NCBI RefSeq assembly: GCF_034190915.1
Contig: NW_026947506.1
Span: 30,917,748-30,981,747 of the forward strand
Reading direction: 5' to 3'
Origin: Cavia porcellus
Taxonomy: Eukaryota; Chordata; Mammalia; Rodentia; Caviidae
DNA: 64,000 bases
Shown here: positions 28,921 to 42,200 of the stretch, piece by piece
Layout of the letters: each line of letters starts with the position of its first letter
How positions within the stretch are numbered: position 1 is the first letter of the stretch
Made by a program: the position numbers and the translations under genes
The notes under the pieces: model-generated
Database searches by the model: none
Told to the model about the DNA's origin: nothing
Seen by the model: only the letters and a program-made list of their open reading frames with translations

Positions 28921-31900
28921 CTTGTAATGGGGCTGGCCCTCCATGCTCCAGCAAACAGAGAAGGCAGGCCCGGGGAGGTGGGTCAACCCAGCCTGCTCCG
29001 ATTGCTGTGTCCTCGGCCAGATCACAGCACCCCTCTGGTCAGTCACGAGAGAACACAGGAGGCTCCAGCCTGACTCTGATGCCTCTGTACAGATGTGGAA
29101 GTGGGCTTGGGGAGTCCTGAGGCCACAGGTGGGGAGCAGTGAGCAGGCCGCAGCCCTGTGACCTGTCCTTCAGTAGCCCAGCTCTAACTGGCTGCCCCTC
29201 AGCTCAAGACACATGTTTTGCAATCTGTGCCCTGGGGGCTCCTGCACCCCTGCTGGGCTGCCCAGAGGCCAAGGAGCTGAAGGACACAGCTTCAGGGCCT
29301 GGATGGGGGAGCAGCAGGAGACAGAGAGGTGGTCATCAGTGGGCCTGGGCTCTACAAGTTCACTGACCCACCCTCTCTGTGTGGCCAGGACCAAACTTTT
29401 CGAGGGCGCTTCCACTTTGGGAGGAGCCGCTCCTCCCTCTCTCTCTTTCCTGGACTGATCCCTATCTGGTACCCTCTATGCCCTCTCTGTGGCAGCCCTG
29501 CCCCACCCCACAGTCCTCTCCAGGCCCAACTCTAGACAGGAACCAGGCAGAAAAGCCAGGGTTATAGGCTTACTGCCCACCACCCAGGTGATGACCAACC
29601 AGAGCCCTGTGACCCCAACGGCAAGCCAATGAGTTGAAGGATCTAGATGGAGAACTTCTACTCATCCCTCAAGAGCCCCTCGTTGATGCCTTTTTTTTTT
29701 TTTTTTTCTTTTTCATTTTTATCAGTACCAGGGATCGAACTCACGACCGCCTGCTTGCAAGGCAGGTACTTATGCCACTGAGCCAAATCCCCAGCCCCTG
29801 ATGCCTGTCTTCTAATGGCTATTCCTACTCCCTATGCAGAGGTGGCACTTCCAGTGCCCAGGTATTAGCCTTTTGGGATCCAACGTCTGGGGTCCTGTGA
29901 GCCTGGCAGGGCCTCATACTGACAGGATATTCTTTTGGGTTTGTACTAGTGAGGGACTTGGAGAGAAAACTAGGACTTCTGGTTTGGCCAGCTTGTCCTC
30001 CCCAGGACTTGCTGTCTGGTCACCTCCCAAGAGAGAAGGGCTGAAGTCCCAGGAGGCCTCTTCACACCTGGCCCCATGGGCACACCTGAAATGGCCCACC
30101 TGGGAGGTGACTTTGGGCACGACCAGTCTTCTGCCTTCATCTGAACCACTAGTCTTGAGGGTGCAAGGAGACCTCTATGGAGAAGGTGGGGCAGTCAGTC
30201 CCCACCAGCACTGAAAGTGAAACCCACGTCCTCTGTGTGCTGGTCACCAAGGTGGTGAGGTGCCTCACTTGGTCTGACCTGGCCCCACCCCAAACACCCT
30301 CACAGAAGAGCCTGCCAGGGCCAGAGGCCACCAAGAGGCAGGGTTTGGAACCTGCCCTGTGACCCTGCCCCGGGGAGGAGAGGGTGGGAGGGATCCTGAG
30401 TGCCCCCCATGCTGGGCTCTGCTCTGCTGTCCCCTGGGCAGGGAGCTCTGTGCAGATCCGGGCCTTCATGTTCCGTATCAGAGGTCACAAAGTACCGCCC
30501 TCGGTAGGGGGAAGGCAGTGGACAGGAGCTGGGGGAGTCAGACAGGGAAGCTGGGGAACTCGTGCTCTAAGACTTGCCCCTGCCCTGCACACTTGCTCCC
30601 ACCAGCACCAAGCTGCCGCTACACCTCTGCTCCTGCAGCCTAACCCTGCCGGCCCTCGGTGAGGAGTTTAAGTCCATCAAGGGCTTGTCCCACAGGGTTG
30701 GGTCTCCCCACCTAGCCTAGCTCTGTACCAGCTGTGGGCCCCGGCAAGGCTGGATAACTCAGAGCATGGCCACCTGTAGCTCCTTAGGGCTGGGGCCACA
30801 ATGACCACTGTTGGGAGCTGCCGACGACTCACCCTGGTGTGAGTACCAGGTGCTACACCTCGGCTCTGGGTACCATACTGGGGCCAAGTTTCTGGGCCCT
30901 GCCTTTGGCCCATGGGGTGGGCCAGTCCCCTCAGTTCCCACAGTGGGGCAGGTTGGGAGTGCAGCCCCCCACATAGGGGTAAACTGAGGTGGGGGGCTGG
31001 AGACGTGCATGCCCGCAGGCTCCTGCCTGCCAGCCTTGTCCCCTCTCCATATCTGAGAGCCACAGCAGTCCCACGGATGGCCCAGTTCCAGGCCTGAGGC
31101 AGCAGAGAAGCCACCAACAGGCTGTGGCAGGCCCCTTGCCAGCCTGGCACACCTGGAGCGATGAGACAGGCTGACACAACTCAGGGACCTGGGCCCGGGG
31201 GGGGGGGTGGTTCAGAGGCCTGCAGGAAGCTCTCCTGGAGGTGCTGTGGCTTTGGTTTTCAGAGGCCACATGGCTGGGGTGCTGAGCTGTAGCAGTGAGC
31301 CTGCGTGGCACCCAGGTATATTTGGGGCCACTCTGGAGCCCTACTTTAGTCTGTGCAACAAAGGCCCCAGATTCAGGCCTAGCGAGGCAGCTGGCAGAGA
31401 GAGTAGGGGTGGCCCCCACTCTCCTCACCAAGCCATGTTTATCTTGGGGCCAGGTAATAAGGACAGGGAGAAGCACACAGGCTCTGCAGAGACTGTCACC
31501 ATGCACATACCACAGGACTTGGGGGGTATTTTCCAGTGCTTCCCCAGCCTCATGAGCCCCAGCACTGGGCTTCAGCGGCCCCTACCACCAGGTGCTGGCC
31601 TGGCTGGGGCAGTCTTGCCATGGGTGGGTTCGTCATCCCCCCATAGACACTGCCCGTCTCTAGCTAGTGACACGGACCCCTTCCTTCCTGAGCCAGTTTC
31701 TCTGTATACATGAGGCAGTGGTTGCTAAAGGCTTGTGCTCAGCACAGGAAACTGCAAACACCCCTATGCACCTACTTCAAGCCAGCCAAGCTGCAAAGCT
31801 TGACATCCCCAGCCCCTGCTCCTTCTCTGCTGCATGAACAGAGGGTCATGGGAGAGGCGAGGCGCAGAGGGCAGGGGTCCCAGGATCCCAGCACCTGCCC

Positions 31901-33660
31901 TCCCCATGAGATCCGTGGGGTTAGGAGCTACATGGGCCCCGGCCTTATCCTGTCCCCATCACTGCATCCCACCACCTTCATAAACTTCCAGGGGTATCAG
32001 GGACCACCACTGGCCAGGTGGCTCAGGTTGTTGGGTGAGGGGGCAGCACAAGAGAACAAGCAGATGTGCTGATCCCTGAGCTGGGGGACAGGTGGCACCG
32101 TGCTAGGTAACAGAGGTCAAGGATGCTCAGATGTGACAGCCATGCCGCCAGAGTCGGGACCATCAGCAGGGTGCAGCACAGGCTGAGAATAGGCAGCCCC
32201 CTGCCCTGTTGTATGGGAAGCCCTGTTACTCATCTTCTATGTGCCATGGGAATACACTGAGCAAGTCTGCAAAGCATAGGAGTATGGAGGCCAAGGCCAG
32301 GAGGGGTCCTGGGGCTTCGTGGAGCCATGTAAGGGTCGCGGCAGGTCACGGAGGATGGAACCAGGAGCGTCCAGGCAGCAGGGACAGCGAGACCATGGCT
32401 GAGGATACCGGATGTGGCCAGCTACGCTCAGGCTAGGAAGGCCAGACCATAGGGACTGATCAGCTGTGCTGCCCTGTACCCAGTGCTCCATGGCCACGTG
32501 GGAGTGGTATCACTGCTGTCTCCACCTTCTGACAAAGACCAGTTGTGCACCAGGGCAGGTGCCAAAGCCAGCTCTATGGCACAGAAGTCCTGAGCACTGG
32601 GATGGTCATTTGAGACCTCCAGCCACCTAAGGGCAGCTCTATCCCTTGCTCCCCAGCCAACCTGGGCCTCAGTCACTTCCTGAGCAACCCCTCAGGTGGA
32701 TAAGTGGATCCTCAGGCTGTGGAAGAGGGCAGGCAAGCAGCAGCTCCAGGGGTGGTATTGTGGGCAGGTTAGCCAGGGCAGGGTTGTAATCGAAAGCCTG
32801 CAGGCCTCAGCTGCTACCAGTCTGAGATCATCTCCACAGACCATGGCATTTTTAGCACCCAGGCGCCAGGTCAGCCAGGGATGGGGAAGGTCTGGGCTGG
32901 TTATTTTAGTCATGGTGCCCCCTGGTGGCCTCTGACAGCACAGCGGAACAAGAGCAGGGCAGCCAGGGTAGACCCCGCCTGAAGAGGGATCATCAGGGCC
33001 AATGGAGCCTCGGGCTGGGCTTGCCCCTCTATATTGCTGTGAGGATGGAAAGCACAGGTAGCTTCGACCCTGAGAGAGACACACAACTGTAACCCCAGGA
33101 TAAGGGGACATGGCCATGGGCACCCTGGGAGGGCAAGGGGAGCAATGCCAGGCAGCATACAATACACCCCAGCCCAACCCTGCCTGCCAGCTGCCCAGGC
33201 TGCCTCCTCTCCCTCCAGCAGAACTGCTGGGCTCCCTGCTGAGACTGAAGGGTGTCATGCCAGGCTCACTGGCCCCCTGGGTTGCTCTAGTGACAGGTCC
33301 TAGCCAGAGCAGACAGGTGAGGATCTCGAGGATCTCAGAACTGTCCTTTTGGGATGAAGGGACTGTCTGCCTGCCCAGCCCCTATGTGGCCCTGTGCCTT
33401 GCTGTGCCCTGCCCAGCCTGATCCCATGGACAAGAAGTCAGGGCCAGGCAGGCTGGGGTCATAGCACAGTACTGGTGTGGACCATGGGGAGAGGGCTGGT
33501 CCGTGGGGAGAGGCCTGTGTTCCACACTTGGTCTCCCCCTTCCAGGACCCCACTCAACTCTCTGGTGTCTTGGTCACAGAGAATAATGGGCAGGGTCCAG
33601 GATGGCACCAGCCAGGGTAACACAGAAAAGTACATATCAGCACTAGGGGATTCAGAATGT
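28921..33660. other. Intergenic DNA downstream of INTS1, no gene recognised
   Basis: Apart from an antisense ID SINE (29684-29806), this 4.7-kb stretch is GC-rich unique-looking sequence. I see no conserved protein segment, no run of exons and no RNA gene. The human interval between these two genes also has no well-known coding gene. Confidence 0.65.
29684..29806 (-). repeat. Young ID-type SINE, antisense, with target-site duplication
   Basis: A T-run and cattttt lead into the reverse-complement ID body (gggatcgaactcacgaccgc, ctgcttgcaaggcaggtact, gccactgagccaaatcccca). The 8-bp string tgatgcct flanks both ends (29684-29691 and 29799-29806). It is the same subfamily as the copies at 16601 and 47310. 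Confidence 0.9.
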
Positions 33661-33666
33661 TTCATT
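33661..33666 (-). terminator. INTS1: Weak candidate INTS1 polyadenylation signal (AATGAA)
   Basis: No AATAAA or ATTAAA was seen on the minus strand within several hundred bases past the stop. AATGAA, a known rare single-base variant, occurs about 225 nt past the stop, which would give a 3' UTR of the expected short size. Support is positional only. Confidence 0.3.
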
Positions 33667-33889
33667 CGAGGCAGGCCAGCTCTGCCGGTCTCCCTGGATG
33701 CCAGCAGCCCTCACACTGGGCTGTGCCCCGCATTGCTCTGCACCAGGGCCCTAATCAGAAGGTTGGCTGGCCTTGGATGGCAGTGCCAGCTTCGAGTCCA
33801 GGAGAGTTGCTCCCAGCCCTGCCCATCCATCAGGACCTTCTGATGAGACCAACATGGCACCGAGGCCAAGGGTAGTTTGCTATCACAGA

Positions 33890-36223
33890 TCACATCACGG
33901 CCTCCATGTGCAGGATCTTCAGGGCCTCGGAGATCTGGGTGCTGGTGTCCATCTGGCCGTACATGCCCACCAGGAAGGCTCGGTGCAGCAACACAGCTGC
34001 ATGCTCTGTGGAGAGACGGTCAGGCAGCAAGGGCAGGGGAAGGGTGGGGGCTTCCAGGTGGGCACGAGCAAGGCTCACCTTGGCAGAGCAGTGTGTACTC
34101 GGGCAGGTTCCTGAGGGCCGTCTGTACCACCTCAAAGTCACGGCTGCCCAGGCAGTACATGAAGGTGGGCAGGAAGTCAGCTGCAATGCTGTAAGAGATG
34201 TACAGAGTGGGTCCTGCCCACTGCACCCTTGGTGGCAGCTCACTGCAGCAGTGCCAGGGGGCACGGCAGGCTCACCTGGGGTTGTTCTGGATGGAGCGCA
34301 GTGCCAGGCTGAAGGCCAGGTTGCGGCAGGACTCCTCAGCCGAGCTCATCAGCCGCTGCAGGTTAGTCTGCCAGGGTGAGGCACAGTTAATGGGACTGCC
34401 CTGGCTAAGGCCTTACCTCTCATCCCTGCAATGTTCCCCCACCACAAGGTGGCAAGTCCAGCCTGGCCACCAGGGACTCAAGCAGCAGTAGACAGTGGGG
34501 CACAGTTTCCTCCCAAGGCCTCTGTCCAGGCGCCATCCAGCCTAGCCTTGGGCCACTCACAGAGAAAAAGCCCAAGATCTCAGGTCTCCGCCGGGACATC
34601 TCGTCTATGTCACTCAGGGCCTCCAGCAAGTCTAAAAGAAACACAGAGGGCAGGGCCAGGCTGCAGAGAGGACCATGAGGCCAGGGCAGACCTTCTACTG
34701 GTCCCCAATCACCTTGAGCAACCCGAGCACCTTGAGGCCCAAGGAAGCACTCCAAGGTGCACCCCTAGAGACTGGGGAGGTTGGGTGCCCGCTCTGCAGC
34801 TGCTCTCCCTGGCAGCACCGTCATAGCCATTTGGCTCCCATGTGCTGGTCTCCAGGAAAGTGCACCAGGATACGCCACACCCGGGCTCTGAGTGGGACCC
34901 AGCACACACACCTCATCTCAGTCTGCCTCTCAGGCTTCCTTTCTGGACTTTGGACTCCGACCTGACACTTTGGGGCTCCCAGCAGCCTCTGTTTGGTGCC
35001 TCATCCCGGGTAAACCCACAAGTTGAGCAGCCCCATGAAGAACAAGCCCCCGAGAGCCTGGGACCCAGCCTGGGCAGCACAGGGGAGCCAGCCCTACTCA
35101 CCCTCAACAGTCTGGCCCCGGGAGAGCCTCTTCATATGTGGGGCCATGTCAGCTGCGGTCAGGGGGGTGCACAGGGAGACGCTGACCAGTGGCAGGGAAT
35201 TGGCTGAGTGCTCATCTGGAAGAGTCAGTCTGTCAGGGCTGCAGGGGACCCCGAGGCCAGCCTCACCCAGGAACACCATGGAAATAAGGTTCCCCTCCAG
35301 GAGCATGCCGGGTTGAACAAGGTACCCAGTCTGCAGCAGGTCCTCGGTGAGTGGCGGGGCCATGGGCTGCTGGGTGCCATCCCTGGAGATGCGGCTCTTC
35401 TTGCTCCCTTATGCTGCCCATCCCCATCCACTACCATCTGTGCCATGACAGCACAGAACAGCACTGCCATGGGTGTGAGGGACAGCCCAGGACAAGCCCT
35501 GCCCAGTGCAGCCAGGGGGAAGCTTCCAGAAGGGCAGTGGGATCTGGCAAGGTCCCGGGACAGGTGTGTTGTTCCATCATGTAGCCACGGCACCAGCCAC
35601 ATAAAACAAGTGGGGTCACTACCTCCCTATCGGGACACCTAGTGTGGTTGAGGATCAGCCATACTGCAGGGGGCAACCAGACCCACCAGGACTCCACCCA
35701 GCCCACTCACCTTCACCCTCCTCATCCAGGCTGCCGTCTGCTCTGCCATCCCGGCTGGGAAGGCTGAGCCCTGCAAGGAGGGATTTCAGCATCACCAGGT
35801 CACTGTTGTCAGAGGAAAGGTCGCTGGGGGAGAGAAAGCTGGCTTTTACCAGGGGAAGACACTGGCCAGTGGGGTTGGGGGACAGGGAGGGTAGGGAGAC
35901 CCCACAGATAATGAGAGGGAGGGCCCCAGGAGCCGAAGCAGGTGGAAGGAGGCGGCCCTGTGGGGACTGAGCAGAGAGCTGAGCACAGCACCAGATGCCA
36001 CAGTAGCCCTTCACTGTCACAGTCCAGGCATCCCAGACATATCCGTCGCCACCATCTCCCTGACCCAACGTGCCTCCTGGGCGTGTGGCACTCACTGGAG
36101 GGGATCTGCGTGCTTCTGCAGGAAGGAGACAGCTGCAGGGGCACTGCACGTGAGGTACTTGTGGATGAACTGCACAAACTTGCTGATGAAGGGGGCTAGG
36201 TGGCGGGAAGACTTGCGGTAGTT
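33890..36223 (-). other. INTS1: INTS1 coding exons 41-47 (residues 1946-2192, C-terminus)
   Basis: Exons: 36096-36223, 35711-35823, 35102-35215, 34561-34631, 34276-34367, 34079-34188, 33890-34005. The sequence is very close to human: NYRKSSRHLAPFISKFVQFI, SDNSDLVMLKSLLAGLSLPS, MAPHMKRLSRGQTVEDLLEA, IDEMSRRRPEILGFFSTNLQ, ADFLPTFMYCLGSRDFEVVQ, then AVLLHRAFLVGMYGQM and the terminal ILHMEAVM. The last introns are 73 and 87 bp long. The acidic stretch DEEGEGDEHSANS is species-variable. Confidence 0.94.
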
Positions 36224-39200
36224 CTGCAGAGAACCGGAGTGCTCAGAGCCCTGTGGCCCTCCTGCCCTGACCCTCAGACACAGCCGCCCTGCTGACCACG
36301 TGGCGAGCAATGGATCTGAAGGTGGCACACTGGTTACTGCACAGACATGCAGGTACGTGCAGGTAACTGGGGCATGTGACAAAATGGCCAACATGCAACA
36401 AGCTGAGCAAAGACAGCAAGCTCAGTACTAATGGATACTTGAAAACGTGGGGCCACCCAGGCATATGAAAAGCTTTAGGGCCTCTCAGGGTACGAGCTGA
36501 TCCCCAGGGCAGTGAAGAGGCAGAAGGCACTGAATGGGCGGCCAGGCCTCAGCTCTCCTGAGCATGGCGGGGTCCCACAGGCTCTGGTCTAGAAGCTGGG
36601 GCCTGCCCCAGACCGTGGGAGCAGGGCAGAGAGGAGTCCAAAGGACGGATTAGAGGACGGCAGGACCCACCAGGAGCAGGCGCACAAAGGAGCGCAGACA
36701 GTCCCACAGCGCCCCCTGGTGTGCGCTCTGGAACACGTGTGGCTGCAGCAGCCCTAACAGGCCCAGCACGTGCAGGAAGAAGGTCAGGTGGCCTTGCTGC
36801 CGGAACTCCTGGAAGTTGAGGTGTGTGCGGCCATGCAGCAGCGCCGCCATCATGGGCAGGTGCCTGTAGGCAGATAGCTCCGAAGTCACTTCTGGGCAGG
36901 AGTCCTCAATGGCCCCAACCAGAGCGCCCCATATCCCAACCCACCTCCCCTGGAGACTGCACATACTACCTTCCCCTCCTTGGGCTTACTCCTCACCCAG
37001 GACTGCACCAAGGCCACCACCCACAAGGGCCAGGTCTGTGCCCTACAGACTGCAGGTGACCCTGTCCGGGGAGCAGCTTTGAGCAGCAGGGCCTGGTCTT
37101 GCACCTGCCCCAGGGACCAGGTCTGCTGGGTGCCTGGACCTACACCAGCCACCAGGCTCAAGGTCTGTTAGGGGAGGTCCGCCTGATCTGCTTTTCTGGC
37201 GTCCAACCTGGTTCCTTCTGAGACTTTGCCACAGGTTGGGGGCTTCTGTGGCAGCTACAGCAGCCAGGGCTCACGGTCGCCAAGCACCAGCTTCTAGCCA
37301 CAGGTCTGCTAGAACTCACTTCTGGAACTTACGTCATAGCAGGGCTGGACACTGAACACTGCCAGAGGACCTGCTCCGGCTTGGAAGTGTGTAGGGCAAG
37401 CGCTGTGCTCTGCCTGTGGAACCGCCCCGGGCATGGTCATACCCCAGGCTTCATTCACATGGATGGGCCACAGTACCTGAGCAGCAGGATGGGGTGGGCC
37501 ACAGCCAGCTTCCGGCAGGCCATGTTGGCATCTGCTACTCGGCTCTCAGAGGACCGGGAGTCGCTGGTGTCGGCAAGGAGGGTGATGAAGCGGTGAATGA
37601 GGCCATCCAGCTGGGAGGAGGACAGGTGTAAGGCAGGGGCACAGAAGCTCTCCAGGGACCTGCTAGAGGCCCTCACAGCCCCAGGTGGAAACCCCAAACG
37701 GCCCTCAGCAGGGCTGTGTCTGTGACAGACACCACTTGGTGATGATGGGAAGAAACAGACTATCTATGCACACCACACTGGGCATCTTGGCTTATGCCAG
37801 AGAATGCCAACACCCAAGAGCACTCATACAGCACTTGAGACATGAGAATGCATCCGGTGGGAAGCAGCAGAGGAAGGGCTGCAAAGTTGTGTCTGTGGCG
37901 ATGGCACTGCCCCATCTGAATGATAGATGGGCTCATAGTTCACGTGTCGCATGCCACACACATGTACAACCAACCTCCGGTCAGCCACGCCTGAGGACAA
38001 CAGGCAAGGGGCAGACAAACACCATGTCACAGCAAGCAGAAGCTCCATGAACAAGGTGAGAGCAGAGGTAGGGCCACCCTCTCACACCGCCACTATCCAC
38101 CACTGCCCAGTCTGGGATTCCATTCAAAGCCTCAGGATTCCTCACAGGTCAGGCTTTCTGGGGAAGCTGGTGTGCTAGGCTGACAGCCCCTCACCACCAC
38201 CCTGTCCACGGCCATTCCACCAGGGCATGGGCAGGAAATATCACCTTACCTTGCAGACGCTGCTGCCGGTGGCCCCCTCACTGAGCAGGAGGACCTCTGG
38301 CACCGACACCCGGAGCTCTGGCCGCTGCAGGTAGAGCTGCAGAAGCAGGTCCTGGCACCGCCTGCCCAGGACACTGCAACAGAGTAGACGGGGCTGGATG
38401 GATGGGGCAGAGGCTGGCTGGGCTAACCAGAGCCTGGGAGGGGCAGGGGCTGGGCATGCTGATGACACCAGGATGGCTCAGGGACCAGGCATCTATGAAA
38501 ACTGAGCCTGAGCCTTGACTGGCTCCCAAGTGAGGGCAGCACTATCACAACATGAGAAAAACAGGCAAGGAGATATGAGGGCCCGAGTACCTGTCCCCCC
38601 ACTGCTGGATGGAGCCAGTCAGGTACTCTGTCACTTTTCTGACATTCTCGTCATTGCCACGGCAGCAGCTAAGCAGCAAGGGCAGCCGGGCCTGAATGAG
38701 GGTGCAGGCAGCCGCATCCCCATCCTGGCTCCTGGTCTCCGCCTCAGCCAGGATCAGTTCCACCAGGCTGATGAGCTCTGTAGCCTGGACACGGAGCACC
38801 AGCTCTTCCCGCCGCTTCTGGAACAGGAGCCTAGCAGTCAGCCCCTGCACGTGTCACCCTATAGGGCTGGGCCACCCCCACCCCCATCAAGACCTGCCTG
38901 TGGGGTACGCTGGTCCCTTCCCTGCCAGATCCGTGGAACATGAATGCAGGCCCAGAGGAAGTCCAGGGAAGCAGAGGGGTCAAACCTAGGAGAAACCAGG
39001 GATTCCACCTTAGGCCAGGGAGCATGGAGGCTCCTGGGGAGAAGCCCACAGGGAGCCTAGCCATGGACCCATTGGCACAGAATGTGGGCCTCCTTGACGC
39101 ATTCCTGTGCCCACATGCTGGCTGCCTAACTCCCAATGCGGAGCGCATGCATGCATTGGCCCTGTCCATGCTGTGTGCTTGTCAGAGCCAGGGATGGTTG

Positions 39201-42200
39201 TACAAGATGGGTTTCGGCACAGTACGGTGCCACATCTTGGGTACACTTCTTCTGGCACCTGCAGCAAGCACGGACAGTCACTGAATTCTTCAGAGACTGA
39301 CAGACCATGGTTCAAGCATAAGAGCCAGGGAGACAAGCTGTCTACCCTCTTGCTGAGGTTGCTCATGCCCTGCAGGGGGTGAGTGTGGCGGCCCAGGCCA
39401 ATATGGGCACGCTGGACCCCAGAGGAAGTGCTGCTCTGGAATGAGGGTGCAGGGACCCAGCACCTGTGTCGGGTGAATGTCAGATGCCCTGTGACCCCAG
39501 TGCTGAGGCCATTTACACACATCTACCAGAAGCAACAGATACAGCTGTCTAAACAGCGCTGATAGTTACCAGCATGGGGACACGGCCCTGTAGCCACTGC
39601 ACCAAGCCCAGGAAAGAGGACCTCACCTCTGCTCCCGGCTTTGGCCCAGCAGGACGTGGATGCACTGGTGCAGTGTAGCCCAGCTGGACTGGTGCGTGAG
39701 GAGGGCCAGGAGATAGGGGCGGAAAGATGGCACCTGGGCACCTGCGTGGCCTTTACCCTGGGAAATGAGAGAAGCTGGGATGATCCCAACTGGGCTAAGG
39801 TACTAACTGGCCTTGCCAAGCCAGGTCAGCTGATGACATCCTGGCTGCCACCTGTAAAGTAAATGCTCAAGGCCAATTCCAGTAGGACTCAAGGCTTGGA
39901 AGCCTAACCTGTACCCTGACGGGGGTGGTGGGCAGCCCAGGAAGAGGTAGGAGTGAGTCAGCCATTGGCATTTCGGGGAGACCAGGCGGAATAACCCGAC
40001 GGAGATGGCTGGCTGCTCCTGCCCCAGGAGCCTGCTGGCTGCAGCACCACTGCGGCACGCTTCACACGGCCACTGGCCCCACTAATACCAACCACCGCCT
40101 CACCTCTCCTGCCCGGAGTGCGTGGGATGGAGGTGCCCCAAGTCCTGTCAGGCCTGGAAGATGCTGTCCCCACCACCGGGAAGTCCTGTGCCTGTTCTCT
40201 TCTGCTGCCACAGGTCCTCCTCTCTGCTCGGGGCAGCCCCACCCACCCAATGGACTGACCATTCCCTCCTATGGGGACCGTGGGCATCATCCTGTACCAA
40301 TCCCATCCTCAGGCAGGTGAGGAACCTCAGAATACCCTTTGCCCTGTCACCTTCCTCCTTGAGAAGAGCAGTCGCCGCTGCAGATCGGGGCAGTTGCTGA
40401 CCACTTCGGGATCCAGCATCTCCAGCCAGTCCACAAGCAGCCCCGACGAGGGTCCCAGCCGCACAGCCTCCAGACTGCAGGGAGAGGGGGTCAGGGAAGG
40501 ACCTGCCGGGGCCAACCCCTTGGGCGTCCTCCGTTCCTGCTCACCTGACACCATCTCCATCCTGCTTCCCCGGGGTGGGGGGCTCTTCCTTCTCCTGCAG
40601 CAGCAGGGAGCTCACCACCACAATGGGCCTGGAGGCTGGGCTGGGGCAGGCAGCATCCGCGGTGGCAGAGAAGAGTGACGTCAGCAACTCCTCCAGGTGG
40701 GGGGACCGTACCTCAATCAGGCCCTGGAGGACTGTGTGAGGGACAGGGATGTCCCATGTCACCCTGGGCTGGAGACCACTGACTAGGTGGTAGCCAAGGA
40801 CAGACATGGCTGAGTGTGTTCAGGATGGGCTGGGCTGAGGGGGCGCTCTCACACCAGGATCATTTATGGTTCTCAAGAAGTCCCATAAAGGCACCTGGGA
40901 GGGGGTATCTGTGAGCACTGAGTGATCACAGCTTGTCCCACAGGCCATGAGGGAAGCTTGTCCCTAGACAAAGTGGCCATAGCCTAGGGCCTAAGCCTTG
41001 CAGATGTATACCTTTGCTGATGAGCTCTGGCTCCACGCTGCACCTCTCCCCAGACTTCAGGGTGGCAATGACGGCCCTCACAGTGGAGTTGACCACCTCC
41101 AGGTCATGATGAAAGCCCAGGGCCTCGGCCAGGTGCAGGAGCCCGCTGCGCACTGTGGGACAGCCAGTGTGACCTTCCCTCACTGGGCTTTGCCCTGCTG
41201 TCCTAGTGCCTTCACAGATGTCCTTTTGTCCACGCAGGCACTGTCCTTCCTGCTGCAACCCAGATCTCCCCCAACCCCTTGGCCTTGCTGCATGCATAGC
41301 ATCTGACCTCACTGCCTGTCGCTGCCCTCACCATCACTGATCCTGCGTCTTGCTGAGTACTGGGTGGCAAACAGCTTGAGCTGGGCCTGCAGAGGCCCCT
41401 CCTCCACGGCAGGGCTGTCTAGCCACTGCAGGGTCTGCATCAGCACTTTGAGGAAGAGAGAGGAGAAGCCAGTGTCCTGGGGTACACAGCGCTGCAGAGA
41501 CAACAGGTAACACGTGGGCTCTGCTGGCCAGGGACAGCAACAGCCCTGCACGGTAGGTGAGCAGAGAAAAAAGGCCACATGGCTGGACAGGTCTCTGTAG
41601 TGGCCCAATGTCTTTCCACCTGCCCTCACAATACTGCATTCCAGGACAGCCTGGCGGGGTCTTTAAGTCTAAGCTGTTCCGAGGACAACTTTTTTTTCAG
41701 TAGTGGGGACTGACCCCAGGGACAAGTGAACTACGTCCTGTCCTTGGCCCCTCTTTTCATAATTATGATTTTTTTTTTTTTTTTTTTACTTTGAGGCAAC
41801 ATCTCACTATGTTGCCCAGGCTGTCCATGAGTTTGCAACCCCCATGTCAGCTTCCCAAGTGTCCGGAACTACAGGCATAATCCTGCCTGGCTAGCAACTT
41901 ACTTCCGTGTGCTTTGAGGAAGAAATTAGGCACACATGTACACAGCACACAAGTAACAAGGCGCAGTCACACATGAAACAAGGCAGATGCCGCAAGCCTC
42001 AGAGGCAGGGCCAGGCTGAGGGTGTGTGGGTCTGTCACCTCCTGTAAGGAGAGAGTTCCTACCCGCGGCCCTGACACAGGGGGCTCCTGCACTTGGGAAA
42101 GAAAAGCAAGCCCACACAGGACAGGAAGTCCTACACTAAGGCCAGTGTAGGACTCAGGGTGGATCTAAATGATGGTCAGATCTCTCCTTCTTGTCCAGGG

